From the NCBI RefSeq assembly GCF_000258765.1, contig NZ_AJLT01000029.1, forward strand, positions 1 through 40,407: DNA of 40,407 nt, given 5' to 3'. The notes under the pieces were generated by a model. That model did no database searches, was not told where the DNA came from, and worked only from the letters and a program-made list of their open reading frames with translations. This stretch comes from Gillisia marina. Lineage in GTDB: Bacteria; Bacteroidota; Bacteroidia; Flavobacteriales; Flavobacteriaceae. Below are positions 9,208 to 18,209 of this stretch, one piece after another (position 1 is the stretch's first letter; every line of letters begins with the position of its first letter). The position numbers and the translations under genes were made by a program.

Positions 9208-9215
9208 TAACTTTG
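9208..9215 (+). promoter_or_regulatory. -7 promoter box of the MMPL exporter gene
   Basis: TAACTTTG, an exact TAnnTTTG match, ending 20 nt before the ATG at 9236. Confidence 0.6.
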
Positions 9216-9235
9216 CCCGCGCTTAAAAAACAGGC

Positions 9236-11674
9236 ATGTCAAAAATTTTTAGTTTTGGATTTTGGAATTCTATCGCTCGAGTGATTCTTCGGAATCGAGT
9301 TGTTATTATTGCCATAATTATCGGTATTACCATATTTCTTGCTTCTCAATGGCAGAATATGCGATTTTCTTATACTGAGGCAAACCTATTACCAGACGAT
9401 CATGAGATCAATATCACCTACAATAATTTCCTAGATAAATTTGGGGAGGAAGGGAATTTAATAGTTTTAGCGGTCAATGATTCCACACTTTTTACTCCTG
9501 AAAAATTTACTGCCTGGAATAAGCTTTCAGAAAAACTACAAACTTATCCCGAAATAGAGAATGTAATTTCGCTAGGCAATTTAAAGAAATTACAAAAATT
9601 TAACGATCCTAATAGGTTCGAGATGGTACCATTACTCCAAGAAGAGAAATGGGATAGCACACAAGTTGCAGGGTACAAAGATGAGATTTTTAATAAGCTG
9701 CCTTTCTATGACAATCTGGTATACAGCAATAATACCAATACCATACAGACGGCGCTTTATATTAAAGAAGAGATTGTAAACTCCCAAGAGAGAAAAATCT
9801 TTGTTATCGATGTATTAGGTCCGCTCATCAAAAAATTCGAGAAAGACAACAACATCAACGTGTATGTATCTGGGATGCCCTACATACGAACCTTGAACTC
9901 GCAAAACATTATCGATGAAATAGGCTTATTTATTGGGGGAGCATTATTGGTTACCTCATTGATATTTTTCTTTTTCTTTAGATCCATAAGAGCAACTGTA
10001 ATCTCCATGATCACGGTGCTTATTGGTGTTATGTGGGCTTTTGGAGTCATTGGTTTATTACATTATGAAATTACCGTGCTTACGGCATTAATCCCTCCAC
10101 TTATCATTGTAATTGGAGTCCCCAATTGTATTTTCTTGATAAATAAATATCAGCAGGAAATCAAAAACCACGGGAATCAGGCGAAATCCTTGCAGCGTGT
10201 TATTACCAAGGTCGGGAATGCAACTTTACTAACCAACCTTACAACAGCATCCGGATTTGCAACTTTCATCCTTACAGACAGTAAACTTTTAAAGGAATTT
10301 GGTATTGTGGCTTCCATTAATATCATCGCCATATTTATTTTAAGCTTAGTAATTATCCCGATTATCTATAGCTACATGGCGCTACCAAAAGATAAACACC
10401 TTAAACATCTTAACAAAAAATGGATCGGCGGATTTGTAGATTGGGTGGAACGTATGGTGCGCGATCATAGAATCGCTATCTATATTGGGTCTATTTCGTT
10501 ATTAGTACTGAGTATTATAGGAATTTATACCATTAAAGTTTCCGGTAGTTTACTGGAGGATATGCCACAGGAAGCAGCTTTCTTTAAAGATATCGAGTTT
10601 TTTGAAGAGGAATTCAATGGTGTAATGCCTTTGGAAATTTTGATAGACACTAAAAAGCCTAAAGGCGCACTAAAACTTTCCACGCTAAAGAAAATGGAAA
10701 ATTTGGAGAATACTATAAATGAGGTGCCGGAGTTATCTTCTCCACTTTCTGTAGTAAGGCTCGCCAAATATTCTAAGCAAGCTTATTATAATGGAAATCC
10801 GAAGTATTACCAATTACCCACTTCTCAGGAACAAAACTTTATTGCACCCTATTTAAAAGGAATCGCTTCTGAAGGAAACCTGCTAAATGCTTATGTGGAT
10901 ACCACAGGGCAGTATGCCAGGATGACCACCTTTATGAAGGATATTGGCACGGAAGAAATGGAACGAATTGAAGCAGGTTTATGGCCCCAGATCAATAAAA
11001 TATTTCCTCCAGATAGATTCGATATTTCGTTAACAGGGAAAGCCTTGATATTTCAAAAAGGAACAACCTATTTGGTGAAAAACCTTGTTATTTCGCTTTC
11101 ATTGGCAATCTTGCTAATCGCTTTGTTAATGGCTTGGATGTTTAGATCGTTTAGAATGATCCTCATCTCGCTAATACCAAACTTATTACCATTAATTGTA
11201 ACCGCAGGAATGATGGGCTTTTTAGGAGTTCCAATTAAACCATCTACGATCTTAGTGTTTAGTATTGCCTTCGGAATTTCTGTAGACGACACTATACATT
11301 TTCTGGCAAAATACAGGCAGGAATTAAAAGCGAATAACTGGAAAATTAAACGCTCGGTATATGCAGCTTTACGGGAAACTACCGTAAGTATGTTCTATAC
11401 GTCTATTGTCCTGTTTTTTGGGTTTTCAGTGTTTATGATTAGTAGTTTTGGCGGAACTGTGGCGCTAGGTGGTTTGGTTTCTGCAACCTTGCTTTTCGCA
11501 ATGTCAGCGAACCTTTTACTACTTCCATCTTTATTGCTCTCTTTAGAGAAAAGCATTGCCAATAAAAAGGTTTTAAAGAAACCTGCTATGCAAATTATTG
11601 TAAATGAAGACGATGTTTTGCTAGATGAAGAAGAAAACAAAATTAAGAACAAAAAGTCACGCCGCGAGGTATAA
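9236..11674 (+). CDS. RND-superfamily exporter of the MMPL type
   Basis: A 812-residue inner-membrane proton-driven transporter of the RND superfamily, MMPL branch; the substrate is unknown, with lipids or hydrophobic compounds common for the family. It has the duplicated RND layout: one helix at about residues 19-38, a periplasmic domain to about 220, a block of five helices to about 385, then a second set starting near 415, a second periplasmic domain, and a final helix block from about 620. The second block contains FGISVDDTIHFLAKYR, the acidic proton-relay motif typical of MMPL proteins. The C-terminal tail is highly charged (DEEENKIKNKKSRREV). It stands alone without membrane-fusion or TolC partners, unlike the pump at 31-36 kb. 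Confidence 0.9.
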   Translation: MSKIFSFGFWNSIARVILRNRVVIIAIIIGITIFLASQWQNMRFSYTEANLLPDDHEINITYNNFLDKFGEEGNLIVLAVNDSTLFTPEKFTAWNKLSEKLQTYPEIENVISLGNLKKLQKFNDPNRFEMVPLLQEEKWDSTQVAGYKDEIFNKLPFYDNLVYSNNTNTIQTALYIKEEIVNSQERKIFVIDVLGPLIKKFEKDNNINVYVSGMPYIRTLNSQNIIDEIGLFIGGALLVTSLIFFFFFRSIRATVISMITVLIGVMWAFGVIGLLHYEITVLTALIPPLIIVIGVPNCIFLINKYQQEIKNHGNQAKSLQRVITKVGNATLLTNLTTASGFATFILTDSKLLKEFGIVASINIIAIFILSLVIIPIIYSYMALPKDKHLKHLNKKWIGGFVDWVERMVRDHRIAIYIGSISLLVLSIIGIYTIKVSGSLLEDMPQEAAFFKDIEFFEEEFNGVMPLEILIDTKKPKGALKLSTLKKMENLENTINEVPELSSPLSVVRLAKYSKQAYYNGNPKYYQLPTSQEQNFIAPYLKGIASEGNLLNAYVDTTGQYARMTTFMKDIGTEEMERIEAGLWPQINKIFPPDRFDISLTGKALIFQKGTTYLVKNLVISLSLAILLIALLMAWMFRSFRMILISLIPNLLPLIVTAGMMGFLGVPIKPSTILVFSIAFGISVDDTIHFLAKYRQELKANNWKIKRSVYAALRETTVSMFYTSIVLFFGFSVFMISSFGGTVALGGLVSATLLFAMSANLLLLPSLLLSLEKSIANKKVLKKPAMQIIVNEDDVLLDEEENKIKNKKSRREV

Positions 11675-11692
11675 TTTAATTTGATAATTGAG

Positions 11693-11718
11693 ACAATCCT
11701 CGGAGGAAATTGTTTTTT
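11693..11718 (+). terminator. Probable weak intrinsic terminator after the MMPL gene
   Basis: ACAATCCT (11693-11700) can pair with AGG-AA-ATTGT (11704-11713) around a CGG loop with a two-A bulge, followed by six T's (11713-11718). It lies 18 nt after the MMPL stop and before the asnS promoter. The bulge makes it weak. Confidence 0.4.
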
Positions 11719-11747
11719 CAATGAGGAATTAAAATAAAATGGGGTTG

Positions 11748-11778
11748 TTGTTAAGCTAACAAGGAAAATTTATCTTTG
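11748..11778 (+). promoter_or_regulatory. Promoter of asnS (-33 TTG and -7 TATCTTTG)
   Basis: TTG at 11748-11750, a 20-nt spacer, and TATCTTTG at 11771-11778 match the Bacteroidota TTG-N(17-23)-TAnnTTTG promoter. The -7 box ends 23 nt before the asnS ATG. Confidence 0.7.
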
Positions 11779-11801
11779 AATCCCTATAAAATATAAGTAA
11801 A

Positions 11802-13244
11802 ATGATAAAAGCAAAAATTGCTGATTTATTGAACAGCGATAAATTCTTACAGGAAGTTGAAGTTAAAGGATGGGTACGATCTTTTAGAAGTAATAGATTT
11901 ATTGCTGTAAATGATGGTTCTACCATTAATAATTTACAATGTGTTATAGATTTTGAAAACACTTCAGAAGATATTCTAAAAAGAATTACTGTAGGGGCTG
12001 CAATAAAGGTTAAAGGAACTTTAAAGGAAAGTTTAGGAAGTCAGCAAAGTGTTGAAGTTGATGTAACTTCAATTGAAATACTTGGAGATGCCAATCCGGA
12101 AGAGGTGAAGCTAACCATCTTATCTCCTAAAAAACATAGCCTGGAAAAATTGCGGGAGCAAGCTCATCTAAGGATTCGTACCAATACATTTGGGGCCGTA
12201 ATGCGTGTGCGTAGCAAGCTGTCTTTTGCTGTGCATAGTTATTTTCAGCAGAATAATTTCCATTATGTGAATACTCCAATAATTACCGGAAGTGATGCCG
12301 AAGGTGCCGGAGAGATGTTTAAGGTAACAGGAATGGATTTAAACAATCCTGAAAGAGACGAAAAAGGGAATATAAATTATAAGGAAGATTTCTTCGGAAA
12401 AGAGACCAATCTTACAGTTTCCGGACAGTTAGAAGCAGAAGCTTACGCTATGGGTCTTGGCCAAGTGTATACTTTTGGACCAACCTTTAGAGCCGAAAAC
12501 TCTAATACTTCAAGACACTTGGCAGAATTCTGGATGATAGAGCCGGAAGTGGCTTTTTGTGACCTTGATGGAAACATGGATCTAGCAGAAGATTTTATAA
12601 AATATGTGGTTTCTTACGTGCTAGAGAATTGTAAGGATGATCTGGAATTTCTTGAAAACAGATTGAAGGACGACGAAAAAACCAAGCCAGCTGCAGAACG
12701 TAGTGAACTGGACTTACTCGAGAAATTAAAATTTGTAACCGAAAACAACTTTAAGAGAGTGAGTTATACGGAAGCGATCGATATTTTGAAGAATTCCAAG
12801 CCTAATAAAAAGAAAAAATTTCAATACCCAATCGAAGAATGGGGTGCAGATCTTCAAAGTGAACACGAACGCTTTTTAGTTGAAAAACACTTTAAATGTC
12901 CGGTAATTCTTTTTGATTATCCTGCTAATATCAAAGCTTTTTACATGCGTCTTAACGAAGATGGAAAAACTGTAAGAGCTATGGATATTCTATTTCCGGG
13001 AATTGGAGAAATTGTTGGAGGGTCTCAAAGAGAAGAACGCTTAGATGTTCTTAAAGAGAAGATGAAAGCATTAGATATCGACGAGAAAGAACTTTGGTGG
13101 TATTTAGATACTCGTAAATTTGGAACTTGTGTGCATAGTGGATTTGGATTAGGTTTCGAAAGACTGGTGCTGTTTGTAACCGGAATGACTAATATTAGAG
13201 ATGTAATTCCTTTCCCAAGAACCCCTCAAAACGCAGAATTTTAA
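11802..13244 (+). CDS. asnS: Asparaginyl-tRNA synthetase
   Basis: Class IIb aminoacyl-tRNA synthetase charging tRNA-Asn, cytosolic and essential where no transamidation route exists. The protein is 480 residues, slightly over the usual 460-470. The N-terminal OB-fold anticodon-binding domain covers about residues 15-110 ([21 protein letters not shown]). The catalytic core contains motif 2 [16 protein letters not shown] and motif 3 [15 protein letters not shown] near the C terminus, followed by the family ending [10 protein letters not shown]. Internal insertions rich in lysine and glutamate around residues 285-340 account for the extra length. The gene is intact. The rluA-type gene begins 10 nt after its stop. 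Confidence 0.97.
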   Translation: MIKAKIADLLNSDKFLQEVEVKGWVRSFRSNRFIAVNDGSTINNLQCVIDFENTSEDILKRITVGAAIKVKGTLKESLGSQQSVEVDVTSIEILGDANPEEVKLTILSPKKHSLEKLREQAHLRIRTNTFGAVMRVRSKLSFAVHSYFQQNNFHYVNTPIITGSDAEGAGEMFKVTGMDLNNPERDEKGNINYKEDFFGKETNLTVSGQLEAEAYAMGLGQVYTFGPTFRAENSNTSRHLAEFWMIEPEVAFCDLDGNMDLAEDFIKYVVSYVLENCKDDLEFLENRLKDDEKTKPAAERSELDLLEKLKFVTENNFKRVSYTEAIDILKNSKPNKKKKFQYPIEEWGADLQSEHERFLVEKHFKCPVILFDYPANIKAFYMRLNEDGKTVRAMDILFPGIGEIVGGSQREERLDVLKEKMKALDIDEKELWWYLDTRKFGTCVHSGFGLGFERLVLFVTGMTNIRDVIPFPRTPQNAEF

Positions 13245-13254
13245 ATTCAATTAA

Positions 13255-14109
13255 TTGGAAATAATCGAATCGCATATTGTTCCTGCAATCGATACAAAAG
13301 TACGATTGCAGGAATACGCGGTTGGAATTTTTAAAATGCTTCCTTCCAAAAGCGGCTTAAAAAAGGCAATTAAAAAAGAGCAAATACGGCTAAACGGAAA
13401 AATTGCTGAAACTTCAGATTGGATAGAAGAACATCAGCGAATAGATTATATTCAAAAGGATGAAAAGCAATTAAAAGTATTTCAACTAAAACTGGAAGTA
13501 ATTTTTGAAGATGACCACTTAGCCGTGATCAATAAACCCGCAGGGTATCCTACAAGCGGCAATTATTTTAAGACAATAGAACAGGCGCTCCCCTTCAATT
13601 TAGAGCCTTCAACGCTTCCTGATGCTCTGCCCTACCCTATTCCTGTTCACAGACTCGACAATCCTACAAGCGGTCTTTTAATCGTAGCAAAAACCAAGTC
13701 GGCGCAGTTAAAATTGCATCAAGATTTTGAAGATAAAAAGATTCAAAAAACATATTTGGCTTTGGTTACCGGTGAGACTCCCTTGGAAGATTCAATTCAT
13801 ACCAAAATCGAAGATAAAGAGGCCGCCACAACGTATAAAAAACTAAAGTCTTTTCAACATAAAGCATTCATATTCTCTTTAGTAGAAGTTGCTCCAAAAA
13901 CGGGTAGAACCCATCAAATAAGGGTTCATCTAGCCTCTTCCGGTTTCCCAATTGTTGGAGATAAATTATATGGTTCTGGCGAGAATCCCTTCAGCAAAAA
14001 AGGACTTTATTTAGCCGCAATAGGTTTGGAGTTTTATCACCCAATACACAAAACGCTGCTTAAATTATATTTAGAATTTCCTTCAAAATTCAGGAAAGCA
14101 GTAAGTTAG
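13255..14109 (+). CDS. RluA-family rRNA/tRNA pseudouridine synthase
   Basis: Isomerises specific uridines in rRNA or tRNA to pseudouridine; the target site cannot be read from the sequence. The 284-residue protein has an S4-like N-terminal segment (about residues 15-70, KSGLKKAIKKEQIRLNGKI). The catalytic RluA motif HRLDNPTSGLLIVAKTK follows near residue 140, with the nucleophile aspartate in HRLD. The C-terminal RTHQIRVHLASSGFPIVGD is the usual second signature. The start is taken as TTG 13255, because the next ATG (about residue 28) would cut into the S4-like segment. A short 10-nt gap after asnS suggests co-transcription. Confidence 0.92.
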   Translation: MEIIESHIVPAIDTKVRLQEYAVGIFKMLPSKSGLKKAIKKEQIRLNGKIAETSDWIEEHQRIDYIQKDEKQLKVFQLKLEVIFEDDHLAVINKPAGYPTSGNYFKTIEQALPFNLEPSTLPDALPYPIPVHRLDNPTSGLLIVAKTKSAQLKLHQDFEDKKIQKTYLALVTGETPLEDSIHTKIEDKEAATTYKKLKSFQHKAFIFSLVEVAPKTGRTHQIRVHLASSGFPIVGDKLYGSGENPFSKKGLYLAAIGLEFYHPIHKTLLKLYLEFPSKFRKAVS

Positions 14110-14185
14110 CTTCCAAACAAGCATTCTTAACAAAAATTTACGAAACCAAAGTGGATGCCAAAGCGGCAATAGCATGCTTTTTGCT

Positions 14186-14193
14186 TATTTTTG
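14186..14193 (+). promoter_or_regulatory. -7 promoter box of rpoN
   Basis: TATTTTTG, an exact TAnnTTTG match, ending 22 nt before the ATG at 14216. An in-frame ATG at 14174 lies upstream of this box, so it is not the start used from this promoter. Confidence 0.6.
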
Positions 14194-14215
14194 TATTAAG
14201 CGCAATTTAATACCT

Positions 14216-15673
14216 ATGCTAAAGCAGCAATTAAATTTTAAATTATCTCAAAAGCTCTCCCCTCAACAAATTCAGTTGATGAAGCTTATCCAATTGCCTA
14301 CGCAGGCTTTCGAGCAGCGTATTAAACAGGAATTGGAAGAAAATCCTGCGCTGGAAGATGGAAAAGAAGACCTAGATGCGGAGTTTGACGATGAGTTTTC
14401 TAATGACGAATATGATAATGACGATAACGACACGATAGACGCCGACATTAATGTAGACGATTATCTAAGTGACGATGAAATCCCAAATTACAGACTTCAA
14501 GCAAATAACTATAGCGCAGACGATGAAGATAAGCATGTGCCTTATGCTTCCGGTACTTCTTTCGCACAACACCTAAAAACCCAATTAAGTACGTTTAGAC
14601 TAACCGAATTGGAAAAAGAGATAGCAGAATTTCTAGTGGGAAGTGTAGATGAAAGTGGTTATATAAGAAGGACTTTACAAGATATTGTAGATGATCTTGC
14701 CTTTACACAGAACGTCTATACCGATGAAGAATCTGTTGAAAAGGTTTTGAAAAAAGTGCAGGAATTGGATCCTGCGGGAGTTGGAGCTAGATCGCTTCAG
14801 GAATGTTTATTGATTCAATTAAAACGTAAAGAATCTACTAAAGAAGTTTCTTTAGCAACAGACCTTCTCGATAAATCTTTTGATCACTTCAGCAAAAAGC
14901 ATTACAACAAATTACTTGCAAAGCATGATATTTCTGAAGATGAATTAAGAAATGCTATTGATGTTATCGAGCATTTAAATCCGAAACCGGGTGGCTCTTT
15001 TGCAGGAAATTTAAGGATGGTAGAGCATGTAATTCCAGATTTTGCCATTAAAATTGTTGATGGAGAACTGGAACTAACCTTAAATGGTAGAAATGCTCCA
15101 GAAATGCACATTTCCAACGATTATAGCAATATGCTTAAGGGCTATAAGGAAGCTAAAGAAAAAACTAAATCGCAGAAAGATGCGGTTATGTTTATAAAAC
15201 AGAAGTTGGACTCTGCAAAGTGGTTTATAGACGCAATTAAGCAGCGTCAACAGACTCTTATGGTTACCATGAATTCTATAATGAATTATCAAAAAGAATA
15301 CTTCCTGAGTGGAGATGAGCGTAATTTACGCCCGATGATCTTAAAGGACATTGCCGATGAAATTGGAATGGATGTTTCTACCGTATCCCGTGTTGCAAAC
15401 AGCAAATATGTGGATACTCCTTATGGTACTAAATTGATAAAGGAATTCTTTTCTGAATCTATGACGAACGATCAAGGAGAAGAAGTTTCTACAAGAGAGA
15501 TTAAAAAGATCTTGGAAATATCTATTGATGAGGAAGATAAGCGCAAGCCTTTAACCGATGATAAACTTGCTAAGTTGTTGTTGGAGAAAGGATATCCTAT
15601 TGCTAGAAGAACTGTAGCTAAATATAGAGAACAACTGGATATTCCAGTAGCTCGAATGAGAAAAGAGATTTAA
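14216..15673 (+). CDS. rpoN: RNA polymerase sigma-54 factor
   Basis: Alternative sigma factor that recognises -24/-12 promoters and needs an AAA+ enhancer-binding activator to open them. From ATG 14216 it is 485 residues, a typical length. Region I is glutamine- and leucine-rich (LKQQLNFKLSQKLSPQQIQ), the activator-interacting domain. Region II is very acidic (about residues 45-100). The core-binding region follows, then the C-terminal HTH (GMDVSTVSRVANSKYV) and the RpoN box ARRTVAKYRE near the end. The upstream ATG at 14174 would add 14 non-family residues and precedes the promoter box. The stop overlaps the next start as TAATG (15671-15675), implying translational coupling. No sigma-54 activator gene is in this window. 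Confidence 0.97.
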   Translation: MLKQQLNFKLSQKLSPQQIQLMKLIQLPTQAFEQRIKQELEENPALEDGKEDLDAEFDDEFSNDEYDNDDNDTIDADINVDDYLSDDEIPNYRLQANNYSADDEDKHVPYASGTSFAQHLKTQLSTFRLTELEKEIAEFLVGSVDESGYIRRTLQDIVDDLAFTQNVYTDEESVEKVLKKVQELDPAGVGARSLQECLLIQLKRKESTKEVSLATDLLDKSFDHFSKKHYNKLLAKHDISEDELRNAIDVIEHLNPKPGGSFAGNLRMVEHVIPDFAIKIVDGELELTLNGRNAPEMHISNDYSNMLKGYKEAKEKTKSQKDAVMFIKQKLDSAKWFIDAIKQRQQTLMVTMNSIMNYQKEYFLSGDERNLRPMILKDIADEIGMDVSTVSRVANSKYVDTPYGTKLIKEFFSESMTNDQGEEVSTREIKKILEISIDEEDKRKPLTDDKLAKLLLEKGYPIARRTVAKYREQLDIPVARMRKEI

Positions 15674-16279
15674 TGAAGTTCTTGATTAAAAGCGCTTCTT
15701 ATATTTTTCATCCTTTGTGGATGCCTTTTGCCGGAAGTTTATTTTACTTCCTAGTCACTCCCAGATTCTTTCCCTTACCATTAATCCAGGCTAAATTATT
15801 GGCCATTGCAATTACCACCTTGTTTATACCGGTGGTATTTTATTTTCTACTAAAAAATTTAGGGAAGGCAGAATCTGTTTTTCTAAAAGATGTGAACCAG
15901 CGGCGTTGGCCTTTATTTTTTTTACAGCTTACTTATAGGTCTTAACCTCTACCAAATCTTAAACATCTATAATTATCCCGCGTTATATTACTTTTTTGTG
16001 GGGATACTATTTTCTATAATCACTGCATTCATTCTGGCTTGGCTAAAATTGAAAATAAGCCTGCACATGCTTGGTCTTTCAGGAATTTTAATGTTCGTAT
16101 TAGCCTTAAGTATTTATTATAGGCTAAATTTAATTTATGTTATTGCCTTTCTAATTGTCGCCCTAGGATTAACCGCTACTTCAAGATTACACTATAAAGC
16201 GCATACTTGGCTAGAGTTATTTTTAGGTTTCTTTATTGGCTTTCTACCGCAATTAATAGTGCTTAATTACTGGCTATAG
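15673..16279 (+). CDS. Uncharacterised integral membrane protein, interrupted by a frameshift
   Basis: Function not recognised with certainty. About 202 residues with six or so membrane segments. The C-terminal TSRLHYKAHTWLELFLG faintly recalls the histidine motif of PAP2-type phosphatases, but the other PAP2 signatures (KxxxxxxRP, PSGH) are missing, so I do not assign that family firmly. Read straight it stops at 15943-15945 (90 residues). The rest is open from 15923 to 16279 in another frame. Removing one T from the eight-T run at 15916-15923 joins them as RRWPLFFYSLLIGLNLYQIL, a continuous membrane helix. It starts inside the rpoN stop (TAATG). Its stop abuts, head-on, that of the convergent barrel gene. 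Confidence 0.75.
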
Positions 16280-16978
16280 AATATAGAACATTAAGCCCAA
16301 CTTAAAAGTAGATATTCCTACCGGAGTATTGTTAAGTTGAGCATCCTTAAAGAAAGGATTTAAGCTATAGTACACGTGAAAATTGAAGGTATTGTAACCA
16401 AAGGTAAAAGTAGTTCCCAAACGCAACCTTTCAAGTTCAGGAACATCGGTTTGAATAACTTGATTACTCCCCTGTCTAAAATTGGACTTGAAATAATAAA
16501 CATACCCCAACTTAAGCCCAGTATATATTCTCCAGAACTTATACGTTTCGGGCGTGGAAGTTCGCCACCTGAATTCTAAAGGCAGCTCTACCAATTGAGT
16601 TGAAAATCTATTGGTATCATAATCTACCTCCGGATCATTTAAATTTCTGAAGATGGTGTTATTGTTTTCATCCTCCCCAATAAATAATTCCTGACCATAG
16701 GAATTGAGAGACCAACCTAGTCCGGCTCCAATAGCTATATTCCGGCGCTTATTAATTGGAAAATCACGAATAAAACCAAGATGAAGCCCGCCTGAAAATC
16801 CAGATTGAGCCACCGATTCCGGTAGGTCTGTTAACAAATGAAATGTTAGGCCAACATAAAACTGATCTTCCCTATAAAGACTATCAATCGGTTTTAGAAG
16901 CGTATCTATAGATGTTGTTTGCGAAAATGAAGACCAAAATGTAAAAAGGCCAAATGCAAAAATTAAAAGTTTTTTCAT
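16274..16978 (-). CDS. PorT-like outer-membrane beta-barrel protein
   Basis: A small outer-membrane barrel of the porin/PorT-like type. From ATG 16978 it has 234 residues: a signal peptide (MKKLLIFAFGLFTFWSSFSQ) and then alternating amphipathic strands with many aromatic residues, ending in a C-terminal strand (STFKLGLMFYIL). Flavobacterial PorT/SprT, a type IX secretion component, has this length and look, but I cannot confirm it without alignment, so no symbol is given. The in-frame ATG at 16999 would put seven polar residues before the signal peptide, so the start at 16978 is preferred. It lies downstream of the ExbB/ExbD cluster on the same strand, separated by a terminator. Its stop codon meets the stop of the convergent membrane-protein gene. 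Confidence 0.75.
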   Translation of the reverse strand: MKKLLIFAFGLFTFWSSFSQTTSIDTLLKPIDSLYREDQFYVGLTFHLLTDLPESVAQSGFSGGLHLGFIRDFPINKRRNIAIGAGLGWSLNSYGQELFIGEDENNNTIFRNLNDPEVDYDTNRFSTQLVELPLEFRWRTSTPETYKFWRIYTGLKLGYVYYFKSNFRQGSNQVIQTDVPELERLRLGTTFTFGYNTFNFHVYYSLNPFFKDAQLNNTPVGISTFKLGLMFYIL

Positions 16979-17023
16979 TTTCAAAACGTTAGTTTCCATA
17001 AATACTTAGAAAGTTAAATATAT

Positions 17024-17063
17024 AAAAAAACATCCCATCCGGTAGATCCAGATGGGATGTTTT
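17024..17063 (-). terminator. Intrinsic terminator of the exbB-exbD operon
   Basis: Perfect 13-bp arms AAAACATCCCATC (17027-17039) and GATGGGATGTTTT (17051-17063) flank an 11-nt loop. On the minus strand the hairpin is followed by seven T's (complement of 17024-17030). It lies 24 nt past the last exbD stop. Confidence 0.8.
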
Positions 17064-17087
17064 ATATACAGTAATGTAACAGTCTTA

Positions 17088-17564
17088 CTAATTCTTAGCT
17101 ACTTCTCCTATTCGGGTAGTGTAGTTAATTTTAAGTGCTTCTGCTTTTCTTAATTCTTGTTTAATATCAGATACCAATCCCATATTTGTTTCAACATCTA
17201 CTTTCAAAGCAGTGCTTAAATAAGGAATCAACTCTTCACGCTTAGTCTCTCTTTCTGCATAGATAAACTGCTGGATGTCTTTTACATCTGCAAACTTATC
17301 GTTTAACTGAATTCGAGCCTCACTACCAAATTTTTGTTGGTATCTAGGGCTTGGTTTACCTGCATAAATATACATTACCAATTCCTTTCTATCCAATTTT
17401 TCTACTTGGTCTGCAAAGGGTAACTTATTTTCAATCATCAAAGTATTTTGACGCATTACCGTAGCCACCATAAAAAAGAAAAGCAACATAAAAACGATAT
17501 CTGGCAATGAAGCCGTGTTTACCGCCGGTAAGTCACCACTCTTTTTCTTTTTAAATTTAGACAT
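17088..17564 (-). CDS. Biopolymer transporter ExbD (second copy of the cluster)
   Basis: ExbD/TolR-type subunit of a proton-driven energising complex in the inner membrane, powering TonB-dependent outer-membrane uptake or envelope maintenance. It has 158 residues: a basic cytoplasmic start (MSKFKKKKSGDLPAVNTASL), one membrane helix with the conserved proton-carrying aspartate at D22 (SLPDIVFMLLFFFMV), and a periplasmic domain of about 110 residues. It follows the other exbD by 33 nt on the same strand and ends the cluster. It is shorter than its neighbour and has no cysteines, so the two paralogues probably have separate roles or form a heteromer. Confidence 0.93.
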   Translation of the reverse strand: MSKFKKKKSGDLPAVNTASLPDIVFMLLFFFMVATVMRQNTLMIENKLPFADQVEKLDRKELVMYIYAGKPSPRYQQKFGSEARIQLNDKFADVKDIQQFIYAERETKREELIPYLSTALKVDVETNMGLVSDIKQELRKAEALKINYTTRIGEVAKN

Positions 17565-17597
17565 ATCTAGATTGAATTTAAAATGTTATTTAGTCTA

Positions 17598-18206
17598 CTA
17601 GTTCTTCGGTTCTGCTTCAGATAACTTCTGAGGATACATGTTCTTCACTTGATCTATTTGCTCTTCTAACTTATCCTTATTACCTGTAAAATTAGGATCG
17701 TTATACTTAGCTTCCATTTCAGTATAATCCATACCGAATAATCGCTGTGCTTCCCTGTTTCTTAATTCGTTATATGCAGCAACCAACTCATTCTGAACAG
17801 AAATATATGTTCTGTATTCAGTTTGACGGTCATTAACTAACGAGATAATAGCTTTTGTAGGATTGTCTGAGGATGCAGGATCCTTAGCTCCCTTACAGTA
17901 ACTACAAGCTTCCTCACCTTGTCCAGCTCCATTATCTAGAAAATCTTTAGCAGCCTGACGTAATTCGCTAAGTTGCATTACTTGATCTTCTACTAATAAA
18001 TCGTTATTTCTGTTAACGATTACTGTAAAGATGTTTTTCTGCTTAATAACCGGCGGCTCTACGTTCTCATCTTGAATAGGGGGCAATTTACGGCTGATTC
18101 CCCTATCGGTCTCAATTGTTGTAGTAACCAAGAAGAAAATTAATAGCAAGAATGCTATATCGGCCATAGAGCCGGCATTTACTTCTGGTGCTGATCTTTT
18201 AGCCAT
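17598..18206 (-). CDS. Biopolymer transporter ExbD with a periplasmic CxxC insertion
   Basis: ExbD/TolR-type proton-channel subunit of 202 residues, longer than the usual 130-160. The single helix carries the aspartate at D16 (GSMADIAFLLLIFFLV). The periplasmic part begins with the usual ExbD fold (KLPPIQDENVEPPVI, VIVNRNNDLLVEDQ). It then has an insertion with C101 and C104 (EEACSYCKGAKDPASSD) and a charged C-terminal extension (residues 150-202) predicted helical. The CxxC could form a disulfide or bind a metal; neither is proven. It lies 3 nt downstream of the 4-TM gene, so the cluster is one transcript. Confidence 0.92.
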   Translation of the reverse strand: MAKRSAPEVNAGSMADIAFLLLIFFLVTTTIETDRGISRKLPPIQDENVEPPVIKQKNIFTVIVNRNNDLLVEDQVMQLSELRQAAKDFLDNGAGQGEEACSYCKGAKDPASSDNPTKAIISLVNDRQTEYRTYISVQNELVAAYNELRNREAQRLFGMDYTEMEAKYNDPNFTGNKDKLEEQIDQVKNMYPQKLSEAEPKN

Positions 18207-18209
18207 AAT

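Noticed and set aside
15998..16279. A separate membrane protein starting with GTG at 15998
   Set aside because: The frame is open upstream to the T8 run and completes the protein starting at 15673.
15673..16279. Firm annotation of the membrane protein as a PAP2 phosphatase
   Set aside because: Only one of the three PAP2 motifs is faintly present, so the family is left open.
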